A DNA stretch of 37,047 nucleotides from an uncultured Bacillota bacterium (lineage in GTDB: Bacteria > Bacillota_I > Bacilli_A > RFN20 > CAG-449), in assembly GCA_902493275.1 (NCBI GenBank), contig CABUOQ010000017.1, forward strand, positions 1 through 37,047, given 5' to 3'. Under the pieces are notes generated by a model. That model was given only the letters and a program-made list of their open reading frames with translations, was not told the origin of the DNA and did not search any database. Of the stretch, positions 7,679-15,169 are shown one piece after another (the first letter of the stretch is position 1; every line of letters starts with the position of its first letter). Position numbers and translations under genes: made by a program.

Positions 7679-8524
7679 ATGAATAATATGAAATTAAAAA
7701 TTGGATGTCATTTATCCTCAAGCAATGGATATTTGGCAATGGCAAAACAAATTATGGAATTGGATGGTAATACTTTTCAATTTTTTACAAGAAATCCTCG
7801 TGGAGGACAGGCAAAACCATTAGACTTTGAAGACATGAAACAATTTAATCAATTTGCTAAAGAAAATGGAATTGATTATATTGTTGCTCATGCACCATAT
7901 ACTTTGAATCTTTGCTCTGGTGATGCGGGAATAAGAAATTTTGCAGAGAGCGTTTTTAAAGATGATTTAGCTCGTCTTGAATATATCGATAAAGTCTATT
8001 ATAATTTTCATCCCGGAAGCCATGTAAATCAAGGTGTCGAAGTGGGTATAAAATATATCATAGAAGCATTAAATCGAATTATATATCCGGAGATGAAAAC
8101 TACGATTCTTCTTGAAACTATGGCTGGTAAAGGCAGTGAAATAGGTCGTACATTTGAAGAAATTAAAGAAATTATTGATGGTGTTAAACTGAATGAACAT
8201 TTAGGTGTTTGTCTAGATACATGCCATGTCTCTGATGGGGGATATGATATTGTTAATAATCTCGATGAAGTTTTAAAAGAATTTGACCGCGTCATCGGCT
8301 TATCTAGATTAAAAGCTATTCATATCAATGATTCGATGAATCCATGTGGCGCTCATAAAGATCGTCATCAAAAAATAGGACAAGGGACATTAGGACTAGA
8401 GACATTTATAAATATCATTAATGACCCAAGATTAAAAGATTTACCATTTATTTTAGAGACACCAAATGAATTAGATGGATATAAAAAAGAAATTGATTTA
8501 TTAAGAGGTTATTATAAAGGTTAA
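7679..8524 (+). CDS. nfo: Endonuclease IV (AP endonuclease)
   Basis: Zinc-dependent apurinic/apyrimidinic endonuclease of base excision repair, 281 residues, the usual size. Family blocks appear in order: GCHLSSSNG near the N-terminus, FHPGSH, LLETMAGKG, LDTCHVSDGGYD, HINDSMNPCGAHKDRH, GQGTLG and ILETPNE. These supply the nine His/Asp/Glu ligands of the tri-zinc site. The start at 7679 is taken because GGTGATT sits just upstream; the in-frame ATG at 7667 lacks a ribosome binding site. A TATGCT/TATTAT -10-like stretch at 7652-7662 would give a very short leader. First gene of nfo-rsmE-mtaB, with one base between its stop and the rsmE start. Confidence 0.96.
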   Translation: MNNMKLKIGCHLSSSNGYLAMAKQIMELDGNTFQFFTRNPRGGQAKPLDFEDMKQFNQFAKENGIDYIVAHAPYTLNLCSGDAGIRNFAESVFKDDLARLEYIDKVYYNFHPGSHVNQGVEVGIKYIIEALNRIIYPEMKTTILLETMAGKGSEIGRTFEEIKEIIDGVKLNEHLGVCLDTCHVSDGGYDIVNNLDEVLKEFDRVIGLSRLKAIHINDSMNPCGAHKDRHQKIGQGTLGLETFINIINDPRLKDLPFILETPNELDGYKKEIDLLRGYYKG

Positions 8525-8525
8525 A

Positions 8526-9239
8526 ATGCAACGTTATTTTATCGATTCCAATAAAAAAGATATTGTTTTAAATGATGAGCAGATTCATCACATCAGCAAA
8601 GTGATGAGGATGAAACAAAATGATCAAATAGAAATTATCTTTCAAGAAAAAGGATATATTTATAAAATTGATTCGTTAAATCCCTTTGCAATCAGCTATA
8701 TTGAAGATATCAAAAATAATAGTGAGTTAAATGTCGATATCACATTATTATATTGTTTGCCAAAAGGTGACAAGTTAGATTTAGTAATTCAAAAAGCAAC
8801 CGAGATTGGAGCAAAAGAAATTATTTTAGTGCAATCATCTCGTTGCGTAAGCAAATATACTGAAGAAGACTTTAAAAGAAAAAAAACGCGATTTAATAAA
8901 ATCGCTTTAGAAGCAAGCGAGCAATCACATCGTTTTATGGTGCCGAAAATCGAGAAGATGATAAATTTTAAAGATTTAAATAAACTTAATTTTGATTATG
9001 GTTATATCGCTTATGAAAATGAAGATAAGGCAACGTTTAATGATGATTTAAAAAATATAAATAAAGGGCAGAGCATAGGTATCTTAATTGGATGTGAAGG
9101 TGGATTTTCACCTGAAGAAGTTAAATATGCAAATGAATGTAATTTTAAAAGCATCAGTTTAGGAAAAAGAATTTTACGAAGTGAAACAGCTTGTATTTAT
9201 GCTTTAAGTGTTCTTTGTTATAATCTTGAGGACAGATAA
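8526..9239 (+). CDS. rsmE: 16S rRNA m3U1498 methyltransferase RsmE
   Basis: SPOUT-class methyltransferase that methylates U1498 of 16S rRNA using SAM, 237 residues. An N-terminal PUA-like segment (about 1-70, with IHHISKVMRMK) precedes the knotted domain. LPKGDKLDLVIQKATEIGA (about 79-97) opens that domain, and IGCEGGFSPEEV and LGKRILRSETACIYALS form the SAM-binding knot. It starts one base after the nfo stop, so translational coupling is likely; no separate ribosome binding site is evident. In many Firmicutes rsmE follows prmA; that gene is absent here. Confidence 0.95.
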   Translation: MQRYFIDSNKKDIVLNDEQIHHISKVMRMKQNDQIEIIFQEKGYIYKIDSLNPFAISYIEDIKNNSELNVDITLLYCLPKGDKLDLVIQKATEIGAKEIILVQSSRCVSKYTEEDFKRKKTRFNKIALEASEQSHRFMVPKIEKMINFKDLNKLNFDYGYIAYENEDKATFNDDLKNINKGQSIGILIGCEGGFSPEEVKYANECNFKSISLGKRILRSETACIYALSVLCYNLEDR

Positions 9240-9240
9240 A

Positions 9241-10506
9241 ATGAAAAAGTATCAAATTATTACTCTAGGATGTAAAGTTAATGCTTATGAAAGTCAAGCG
9301 TTAAAGGAGATATTAAATCAAGATGGATATGAAGAAAGTTCTTTGAACCCAGATTTAATCGTGGTTAATACGTGTGCAGTCACTCAGATGGCAGAACATA
9401 AATCACGTCAAAAAGTATCCTCTTTATCGAAAAAATATCCTCAAAGCATAATTGTTGTATGCGGTTGTTCTTCGCAACTACATGCTTTAAAGTTTAAAGA
9501 TATTGATGGAGTCAATATCATAATGGGAAATAATAATCATCAAGATATTCTTAAACTGATAAAACGATATGAAGATAACAAATTACAAATAATTGAAGTT
9601 GATGCGGATAAAGTAAGAAAGAGAACTTATCAAAACTTAAAGATAACTAGCTTTGATGAAAAAGTTAGAGCGTTTGTCAAAATAGGTGATGGATGTAATA
9701 ATTTCTGCTCATATTGCACGATACCATTAATTAGAGGTAATCTTCGTTCTCGTGATAAAGATGAGATACTTTGTGAAATTAAGGCTCTTGTTAATAATGG
9801 CTATCAAGAGATTGTCATCACGGGTATTGATTCAGCAAGCTATGGTCTTGAATTAGATAATTATTCTTTTGATGATCTTTTAGAGGATATTTTAAAGATT
9901 GAAGGTTTAAAAAGACTTAGAATATCTTCAATAGAAGCTAGTAATATTACTGATCGTTTTATCGAAATGTTAAAAACTTCAAAAATTATCGCTCCTCATC
10001 TTCATATTCCTTTGCAATCTGGATGTGATGAGACTCTAAAAAGAATGAGAAGAAAATATACTTGCGACGAGTTTTATGAAAAAATATGTAAAATAAAACA
10101 AAGTCTTCCTGATATTGCTTTAGCTTGTGATGTGATTGTCGGTTTTCCAGGAGAAAGTGAAGAAGAATTTAATAAAACATATGAATTTATTAAAAAATGT
10201 GGATTTGCTTTTTTACATGTCTTCCCTTATTCAATAAGAGAGCATACATATGCAGCTACTTTACCAAATCAAATTTCTCAGCAAATAAAAAAGCAGAGAG
10301 TTAATGCGCTTTTAAAATTAAACGATGAATTATCTAATTCCTATAAGAAAAAGTTTGATGGTAAAAAACTTCATGTATTATTTGAAAGTTACAATAAGCA
10401 AAAAGAGATGTATCATGGTCTAAGCGAAAATTATATTGATGTAGAAATTAAAAGTGAAGAAAACTTATTAAATAAGATTGTTGAAGTCACCTATTTATAT
10501 CGATAA
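9241..10506 (+). CDS. mtaB: tRNA t6A37 methylthiotransferase MtaB
   Basis: Radical SAM enzyme that converts t6A37 to ms2t6A37 in tRNAs reading ANN codons, 421 residues. The N-terminal methylthiotransferase domain has the cluster cysteines Cys11 (TLGCKVN), Cys45 (NTCAVT) and Cys74 (VVCGC). The radical SAM motif CNNFCSYC is at 152-159. A TRAM-like segment closes the protein. CKVNAYES near the N-terminus separates MtaB from MiaB and RimO. The ATG at 9241 has GAGG at 9229-9232; an upstream in-frame start at 9208 would overlap rsmE and is not needed. It follows rsmE by one base and ends the operon. Confidence 0.94.
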   Translation: MKKYQIITLGCKVNAYESQALKEILNQDGYEESSLNPDLIVVNTCAVTQMAEHKSRQKVSSLSKKYPQSIIVVCGCSSQLHALKFKDIDGVNIIMGNNNHQDILKLIKRYEDNKLQIIEVDADKVRKRTYQNLKITSFDEKVRAFVKIGDGCNNFCSYCTIPLIRGNLRSRDKDEILCEIKALVNNGYQEIVITGIDSASYGLELDNYSFDDLLEDILKIEGLKRLRISSIEASNITDRFIEMLKTSKIIAPHLHIPLQSGCDETLKRMRRKYTCDEFYEKICKIKQSLPDIALACDVIVGFPGESEEEFNKTYEFIKKCGFAFLHVFPYSIREHTYAATLPNQISQQIKKQRVNALLKLNDELSNSYKKKFDGKKLHVLFESYNKQKEMYHGLSENYIDVEIKSEENLLNKIVEVTYLYR

Positions 10507-10524
10507 TATCAAAGTTTATATAAT

Positions 10525-10545
10525 TTAAAATAGTCGCTATTTTAG
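10525..10545 (+). terminator. Weak hairpin after mtaB
   Basis: TAAAATAG (10526-10533) and CTATTTTA (10537-10544) form an 8-bp stem with a 3-base loop. No long T run follows, so it is at best a weak terminator or a 3'-end stabiliser. Confidence 0.35.
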
Positions 10546-10591
10546 CCTTAAAACATGAACAAAAGAAAAGTATTATTTTTAACTTAATTTA

Positions 10592-10620
10592 TTGACATCA
10601 TAGTTTTATTACTATAAAAT
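10592..10620 (+). promoter_or_regulatory. rpmF promoter
   Basis: TTGACA at 10592-10597 and TAAAAT at 10615-10620 with a 17-base spacer, 44 bases before the rpmF start. Confidence 0.75.
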
Positions 10621-10663
10621 ATCTATCGTGTCTTAAAGATATCCAACAGGAGGTGTGTTATCA

Positions 10664-10837
10664 ATGGCAGTACCATTTAGAAGAACATCAAAAACAACAA
10701 AGAGAATGCGTAGATCACATATGAGTTTAACCGTTAATGGATTAACAAAATGCAGTCACTGTGGTGCAACAATCACTGCACACCGTGTATGCCCAAATTG
10801 TGGTTATTATGGATCTAAGCAAGTAATTGCAAAGTAA
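10664..10837 (+). CDS. rpmF: 50S ribosomal protein L32
   Basis: Small protein of the large ribosomal subunit, 57 residues. The start MAVPFRRTSKTTKRMRRSH is characteristic. A zinc ribbon is intact: Cys30 and Cys33 (CSHC), Cys43 and Cys46 (CPNC). This is the zinc-containing form, not the C-minus paralogue made during zinc shortage. AGGAGGTG at 10648-10655 places the start at 10664; an in-frame TTG at 10655 overlaps the ribosome binding site and is rejected. It has its own promoter and terminator. The usual upstream DUF177 (YceD) gene is not adjacent. Confidence 0.97.
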   Translation: MAVPFRRTSKTTKRMRRSHMSLTVNGLTKCSHCGATITAHRVCPNCGYYGSKQVIAK

Positions 10838-10867
10838 TAGTTGTTAATAATAGTTCAAATTTTAAAT

Positions 10868-10895
10868 AAAGTCATTTTAAATAGTGGCTTTTTTT
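10868..10895 (+). terminator. rpmF terminator
   Basis: AAAGTCATT (10868-10876) pairs with AGTGGCTTT (10883-10891) through nine pairs, including G-U pairs, and T7 overlaps the 3' arm. Confidence 0.75.
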
Positions 10896-10940
10896 AATGC
10901 TTTGAAATTTAAGTGATAATAAATAAATTTTTCTTTAATA

Positions 10941-10970
10941 TTGATGATAATTTTATTTTAGTGTTATACT
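10941..10970 (+). promoter_or_regulatory. deoC promoter
   Basis: TTGATG (10941-10946), 18 bases, TATACT (10965-10970), with an extended -10 TG at 10962-10963. It lies 20 bases upstream of the deoC start. Confidence 0.65.
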
Positions 10971-10989
10971 TAAAAAAGAGGAATAAAAA

Positions 10990-11637
10990 ATGAATTATAA
11001 CAAATATATCGACCACACATTATTAAAACCAGATTGCACAGATGAGCAAATAAAAAAGCTATGTTTAGAAGCTAAAAATTATGATTTTGCTTCAGTATGT
11101 GTAAATCCAGGATACGTTAAGATGTGCGCTGAATTATTAAAAGGTAGCTCAGTTAAAGTATGTACCGTTATTGGCTTTCCATTAGGTGCCACTTCGACAT
11201 ATTCTAAAATTGAAGAGACTAAAAAAGCAATTGAAGATGGAGCTCAAGAATTAGATATGGTAATTAATATCTCTAGATTAAAATGCCATGATGACCAATA
11301 TGTATATGAAGAGATTGCTGCGTTAAAAAAGGTATGTAAAGATTTAGTTTTAAAAGTTATTATTGAAACTTGTTTATTAACTGATGAAGAAAAACAAAGA
11401 GCTTGTGTATTAGCAGTTAAAGCTAAAGCTGACTTTGTTAAGACATCCACGGGATTTTCTACCGGTGGCGCGAGCGTTGAAGATGTTAAATTAATGAAAA
11501 AGACTGTCGATGGTAAGGCTTTAGTTAAGGCTTCCGGTGGAATAAGAGATAGTAAGACTTTCTTAGCGATGATAGAGGCTGGTGCTGATCGCATTGGAGC
11601 ATCTGCTGGAGTAAAAATAGTCGAAGAATTAAAATAA
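10990..11637 (+). CDS. deoC: Deoxyribose-phosphate aldolase
   Basis: Class I aldolase that splits 2-deoxyribose-5-phosphate into glyceraldehyde-3-phosphate and acetaldehyde, for using deoxynucleosides as carbon source; 215 residues, the short Bacillus-type length. The Schiff-base Lys151 sits in FVKTSTGFSTGGA. The proton-relay Lys180 is in VKASGGIR, and Asp89 in ELDMVIN completes the site. GAGG lies about nine bases before the ATG. It stands alone here; the pyrimidine phosphorylase or phosphopentomutase partners are not adjacent. The acetaldehyde it makes could feed an aldehyde dehydrogenase, but the one at 29964 is 18 kb away and no link is shown. Confidence 0.97.
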   Translation: MNYNKYIDHTLLKPDCTDEQIKKLCLEAKNYDFASVCVNPGYVKMCAELLKGSSVKVCTVIGFPLGATSTYSKIEETKKAIEDGAQELDMVINISRLKCHDDQYVYEEIAALKKVCKDLVLKVIIETCLLTDEEKQRACVLAVKAKADFVKTSTGFSTGGASVEDVKLMKKTVDGKALVKASGGIRDSKTFLAMIEAGADRIGASAGVKIVEELK

Positions 11638-11671
11638 TTTTAATAATAATTGATTTCTTGGTAAGAATAAG

Positions 11672-11701
11672 TATTGGTGATAAATAGATTATCTTCCAAT
11701 A
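11672..11701 (+). other. Structured hairpin downstream of deoC
   Basis: TATTGG (11672-11677) pairs with CCAATA (11696-11701), and GATAA (11679-11683) with TTATC (11689-11693). Together they give an 11-bp stem with a small internal loop and no T tail. GGTGATAA in its left arm could alternatively pair with TTGTCACC near 11739-11746. The 225-base gap between deoC and the next gene holds nothing else beyond the promoter at 11793. It may be a 3'-UTR structure or a small RNA. Confidence 0.3.
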
Positions 11702-11792
11702 TGAACTATTGCTAGCTTTAAAGATTATTCTATGAGTTTGTCACCTTGTGAAAAGAAAATAAGTGTCAAAGAATGAAAAATCATTTTATAAA

Positions 11793-11822
11793 TTGACATA
11801 TTAACCATTTTAATATTAATAT
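11793..11822 (+). promoter_or_regulatory. Promoter of the small membrane-anchored protein gene
   Basis: TTGACA at 11793-11798, 18-base spacer, TAATAT at 11817-11822. The -10 region is a run of TAATATTAA so the exact register is uncertain. Confidence 0.65.
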
Positions 11823-11862
11823 TAAAGTGCGCTGTTTCCTTTTTACACAAAAGGAGGAACTA

Positions 11863-12192
11863 ATGGGAAGTAAGATAGCATTTCTTGCTGGCGGAATGAT
11901 TTTAGGTATGGCGGTCTTGGTTGCGTGTGATCCTTTATATAAAAGTATGACTGATGCAAAAGATGATGCCATGAAAAAGATGAAGCAAGCAACAAACAAA
12001 GCCGAAAAATCATTAGATGAGATTAAGCAAAAAGTCAGCCTTAAAACAGATGATGCCCTTGACACGATTAACGGAAAGATTGATGATTTAATCAATGTGG
12101 TAGAAGATATCGATGTCAGTAAGATTAAAGGTAAGTCGAAGACGGCTCTCGAAGCTATGAAAAAAAAGGTTTTGGCTTTAAAGCAAAATTAA
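11863..12192 (+). CDS. Small membrane-anchored helical protein (YtxH-like or lipoprotein)
   Basis: A 109-residue protein with a short N-terminus containing Lys4, a hydrophobic stretch (about 5-20), then a long charged, Lys-rich, amphipathic helical region to the end. General architecture is that of YtxH-like general-stress proteins: one membrane anchor plus coiled coil. However, LVAC at 19-22 fits a lipobox, so it could instead be a lipoprotein with Cys22 as the lipid site. The start at 11863 is set by AAGGAGG (11851-11857); a longer frame from 11827 would run through that site. It has its own promoter and terminator. No enzymatic motif is seen, and the function is unknown. Confidence 0.75.
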   Translation: MGSKIAFLAGGMILGMAVLVACDPLYKSMTDAKDDAMKKMKQATNKAEKSLDEIKQKVSLKTDDALDTINGKIDDLINVVEDIDVSKIKGKSKTALEAMKKKVLALKQN

Positions 12193-12211
12193 AAAGACAA
12201 ACTTTCACCAT

Positions 12212-12236
12212 AAAAGCGCGGCTAGGCGCTTTTTTT
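12212..12236 (+). terminator. Rho-independent terminator before the LacI-family gene
   Basis: AAAAGCGC (12212-12219) and GCGCTTTT (12226-12233) form an 8-bp stem, loop GGCTAG, followed by T to 12236. One of the few GC-rich stems in the window. Confidence 0.9.
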
Positions 12237-12255
12237 ATGTAAAGGAGATAAAATT

Positions 12256-13272
12256 ATGGCTAGAGAAGATTACGAAAAAAAGAGAGTTACTATTTACCAA
12301 GTGGCAAAAGAAGCCGGATATTCATTGGCGACAGTATCAAGAGTTATCAATGATAAAGATAATGTTACTGAAGAAACAAAACGTGTTGTCAATGCCGTAA
12401 TTGAAAAGCTTGGATATAAACCTTCAGCAATTGCTCAAGGATTAGCTAAATCTAAATCCACTAATATTGGAATAGTCATTCCATCTTCTATGTATACTTA
12501 TGTCGCTTCTATGTTAAGTGGCTTAGTTGAGATTGCTAAGATTTATGGCTATCAAACGACATTATTTGTGACTTCTCAAATACAACAAGAAGCTAGTGAA
12601 GTAGTGGAAAAAGTAATATCTTCAAATGTCGATGGTGCAGTTATTTATGATGATCAGTTATCTGATGAAGATATTGCTAAATTAGCTAATTATTCTATTC
12701 CTGTCGCGGTTATTGGTCGTGAAATTGAAGGAAATAATGTTGCCTCAATTCCATTATTATATGGCGATTCAATAAAAAAAGCAGTTAAGAAACATTTTGA
12801 TAATGGTGATGAAGATATCGTTTTCTTACATATAAATAATGGTGGTGCGCTGATGAATAACCTCGAACGCATATGTCAAGAAGAATGTGAAAAACTTAAT
12901 CGCTCTACAAATTTTAAAGTAATTGCAGTTGAAGATTCTTATTCCAAAACATATGCACAATTCTTAGATTATTTTAGAAATGGTGGTAAAAAAGCCTTTT
13001 TTATCGCGCCACGTGATTCAATTTCTTGCGGAGTTACTAATGCTGCGATTGAAACAGGATTTAAAATTCCTGAAGAAGTTCAAATTATGTCTGTCATTGG
13101 AACAAAATATTCGATGATTGCTCGTCCAAGCTTAACTTCATTAGATATCGATATGTATGAAGTAGGCTCTATTGCTATGAGAATGTTAACAAAATTATTG
13201 AATAGCACATTAAAAAATCGTACTTTCCCATTTAAGTCGACAATTAATATACGTAAGTCAACTAGGAATTAA
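12256..13272 (+). CDS. LacI/GalR-family regulator, CcpA-like
   Basis: DNA-binding transcription regulator of 338 residues. The helix-turn-helix is VTIYQVAKEAGYSLATVSRVIN (about 11-32), followed by the hinge helix (KPSAIAQGLA, 55-64) that inserts its Leu at the central CpG of the operator. A periplasmic-binding-protein-like effector domain follows from about 70. The hinge, the start of the core (IGIVIP) and the C-terminal IRKSTRN resemble CcpA, so it may be the catabolite control protein or a close paralogue; residues contacting HPr-Ser46-P were not checked. GGAG lies upstream of the ATG, and a strong terminator separates it from the previous gene. The next gene overlaps its stop by one base. 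Confidence 0.85.
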   Translation: MAREDYEKKRVTIYQVAKEAGYSLATVSRVINDKDNVTEETKRVVNAVIEKLGYKPSAIAQGLAKSKSTNIGIVIPSSMYTYVASMLSGLVEIAKIYGYQTTLFVTSQIQQEASEVVEKVISSNVDGAVIYDDQLSDEDIAKLANYSIPVAVIGREIEGNNVASIPLLYGDSIKKAVKKHFDNGDEDIVFLHINNGGALMNNLERICQEECEKLNRSTNFKVIAVEDSYSKTYAQFLDYFRNGGKKAFFIAPRDSISCGVTNAAIETGFKIPEEVQIMSVIGTKYSMIARPSLTSLDIDMYEVGSIAMRMLTKLLNSTLKNRTFPFKSTINIRKSTRN

Positions 13273-13571
13273 TGATGAGTTTAAAAGTTAAAGTATATAC
13301 CTTATTGATTTTAACATTTACATTTACTTTAGGAGCGATTATCTCGCTTTCTATTTCTTTTTTTAATTTTAATACATATTTATATCTATATATTTCAGCG
13401 ACTTTATTTGGAATTGCTTTAATTTTTATGGGTCTTTCTTTTCTTTTACAAAAAAATCATTTAGAAGAAGAACGTCAAAATCCCTTCTCGCGAAAATGGT
13501 ATATTTTTATTGTAGTGGGAACGATTGTTTTTCTAATTGGATTAGTTTTTTTATTTCATTATATATATTAA
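13272..13571 (+). CDS. Small three-helix membrane protein, unknown
   Basis: A 99-residue protein with three predicted membrane helices at about 7-32, 35-59 and 75-98. A charged loop with Lys, Glu, Arg and Gln (61-74) separates the last two. No family was recognised. Its ATG at 13272 shares the last base of the regulator's TAA stop (TAATG). A second in-frame ATG at 13275 is better spaced from the AGGA at 13264-13267 and may be the true start. Overlap with the LacI-type gene implies cotranscription and probably translational coupling. Nothing shows a functional link. Confidence 0.7.
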   Translation: MMSLKVKVYTLLILTFTFTLGAIISLSISFFNFNTYLYLYISATLFGIALIFMGLSFLLQKNHLEEERQNPFSRKWYIFIVVGTIVFLIGLVFLFHYIY

Positions 13572-13607
13572 TTTTTCTTAATGGTTTAAAACTTTATTTT
13601 TGATTGA

Positions 13608-13636
13608 TTGCAAGATTTATAGTTGAAGTTTATAAT
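13608..13636 (+). promoter_or_regulatory. Promoter of the plsC-ABC-addBA unit
   Basis: TTGCAA (13608-13613), 17-base spacer, TATAAT (13631-13636). It is the only clear promoter before five closely packed genes, and it excludes translation starting upstream of it for plsC. Confidence 0.8.
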
Positions 13637-13666
13637 GTAATTATAAAATATCGGAGAAGTATCTAT

Positions 13667-14458
13667 ATGCGAAATAAAAGAGAATCATATCCAGACAAAT
13701 TTGATCAACATATTGAAATAATGAACACCTCAAAAGAGTTCAAATGTGATGAAAACTATGATTTTGAGCTTAAAAATCCGTTTAAAAAGGCGTTAATGCA
13801 CATTATTAGTTTTTTAGCTATTATTGTTTTTACTATTCATTTTCATCTTATAGAACATGTTAAAATAATTGATAAAAAGAAATATAAAGCTTTAAAAAAG
13901 CAAGGGGCAGTGGTTATTCACAATCACGTTAATTTTATGGATACGGTTATGGTTAGCACTTTGATTACGCGATTTGACCATATGATTATTGTTACTCTCG
14001 AAGAAAATTTTAAAATTCCAGTAGCAAGAAAATTTTTAAAATATTTAGGTTGCGTTCCGATACCATTATCATTAAGAGCTAATATGAAGTTTATGAAATT
14101 CATCAATACTTCACTAAAAAAAGGAAAAAAAGTTTCGATTGCGCCAGAGGGATTTATGTGGCCTTATTATCCAGGACTTAGACCATTTTATCCTGGAGCA
14201 TTTCGCTTTGCTATTAAAGCTAATTCCCCAATATGCCCAGTAGTTATTCTTTTTAGAAAAAAGAAGAAAACATCAAATAAAGTTTATCCGATTTTAAAAG
14301 TTTTAGATCCAATATATCCTAATGCGGATTTACCATTAAAAGAGGCGGAAATGGATTTAGGCAAAAGATCATATCAAGCTATGAAAAAAGAGCTAGAATT
14401 ATTTTATGATAAAGAAACACCTTATTTAAATTTTGTTGAAGAAGAAATGGTTGTTTAG
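13667..14458 (+). CDS. 1-acyl-glycerol-3-phosphate acyltransferase (PlsC family)
   Basis: Membrane-associated acyltransferase predicted to add the second acyl chain in phosphatidic acid synthesis, 263 residues. A hydrophobic segment lies at about 44-60. The catalytic NHx4D motif is N86-H87...D92 (NHVNFMD). Motif III is APEGFMWP (158-165), with Glu160 and Gly161. YPGAFRFAIKANSPICPV (about 174-191) fits motif IV. The ATG at 13667 has GGAGAAG upstream, and the TATAAT box at 13631 lies between it and a longer in-frame start at 13604. It leads the operon; the ABC gene begins ten bases after its stop. The first 40 residues are a charged extension. Confidence 0.88.
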   Translation: MRNKRESYPDKFDQHIEIMNTSKEFKCDENYDFELKNPFKKALMHIISFLAIIVFTIHFHLIEHVKIIDKKKYKALKKQGAVVIHNHVNFMDTVMVSTLITRFDHMIIVTLEENFKIPVARKFLKYLGCVPIPLSLRANMKFMKFINTSLKKGKKVSIAPEGFMWPYYPGLRPFYPGAFRFAIKANSPICPVVILFRKKKKTSNKVYPILKVLDPIYPNADLPLKEAEMDLGKRSYQAMKKELELFYDKETPYLNFVEEEMVV

Positions 14459-14467
14459 GAGTTAATT

Positions 14468-15169
14468 ATGGAATTAATTGTATGCGAACATATATCGAGA
14501 ATATATCAAGTTGGTGATTCAATTGTTAAGGCACTAGATGATGTTTCTTTTACTATTAATGAAGGTGAATTCGTAGTCATTGTCGGTGCTTCAGGAGCTG
14601 GTAAATCAACACTTTTAAATATTTTAGGAGGCATGGATTCACCAACTAGTGGACATTTTTTCGTTCGTGGAACTGATGTAGCTAAATATAAAGCTAAAGA
14701 ATTATCTAATTATCGAAGAAAAGATATTGGGTTTGTGTTTCAATTTTATAATTTAATCGCCTCATTAACTTGTCTAGAAAACGTGATGTTAGCAGCTTCA
14801 GTAAGTGATAATCCTCGTGATTCAATGGAGGTTGTTGAACAAGTTGGCTTAGCTCATAGAAAGAATAATTTTCCATCTAATTTATCAGGTGGAGAGCAAC
14901 AAAGAGTAGCTATTGCTAGAGCGATAGTTAAAAATCCTCTTCTTCTTTTGTGCGATGAACCAACAGGAGCTTTAGATTCAAAAACTGGAGTTTCCATCAT
15001 TCAATTATTAAAAGATATCTCTGTCCAAGAAAAAAAGACAGTTATCATAGTTACCCATAATGCTTTATTGACTAAGATTGCTGATAGAGTAATTCGTATT
15101 CAAGATGGCCATATTATTGAAAATAAAGTTAAACGCCATCCAAAGAAAGTTGATGAGATATCATGGTAA
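14468..15169 (+). CDS. ABC transporter ATP-binding protein, MacB/LolD family
   Basis: ATPase of a mechanotransmission-type ABC system, 233 residues. All motifs are intact: Walker A GASGAGKST (40-48), Q-loop FQF (91-93), signature LSGGEQQ (139-145), Walker B LLLLCDEP with Asp163 and Glu164, and H-switch His197 in VTHN. GGAG lies upstream of the ATG. Its last codons overlap the start of the FtsX-type permease by seven bases, so the two are coupled and form one transporter. The MacB/LolD family typically moves antimicrobial peptides, lipoproteins or cell-envelope substrates; which one here is unknown. Good internal control for the degenerate ABC protein at 28575. Confidence 0.95.
   Translation: MELIVCEHISRIYQVGDSIVKALDDVSFTINEGEFVVIVGASGAGKSTLLNILGGMDSPTSGHFFVRGTDVAKYKAKELSNYRRKDIGFVFQFYNLIASLTCLENVMLAASVSDNPRDSMEVVEQVGLAHRKNNFPSNLSGGEQQRVAIARAIVKNPLLLLCDEPTGALDSKTGVSIIQLLKDISVQEKKTVIIVTHNALLTKIADRVIRIQDGHIIENKVKRHPKKVDEISW

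Noticed and set aside
8029..8295. Open frame on the minus strand inside nfo (and similar frames opposite clpB, deoC and others)
   Set aside because: They lie opposite strongly conserved enzymes, have no ribosome binding site and encode low-complexity Ser/Ile-rich products: shadows of the real genes.
13604..13666. Longer N-terminus for the PlsC-family protein
   Set aside because: The TTGCAA-17-TATAAT promoter lies inside that extension, and GGAGAAG precedes the ATG at 13667.
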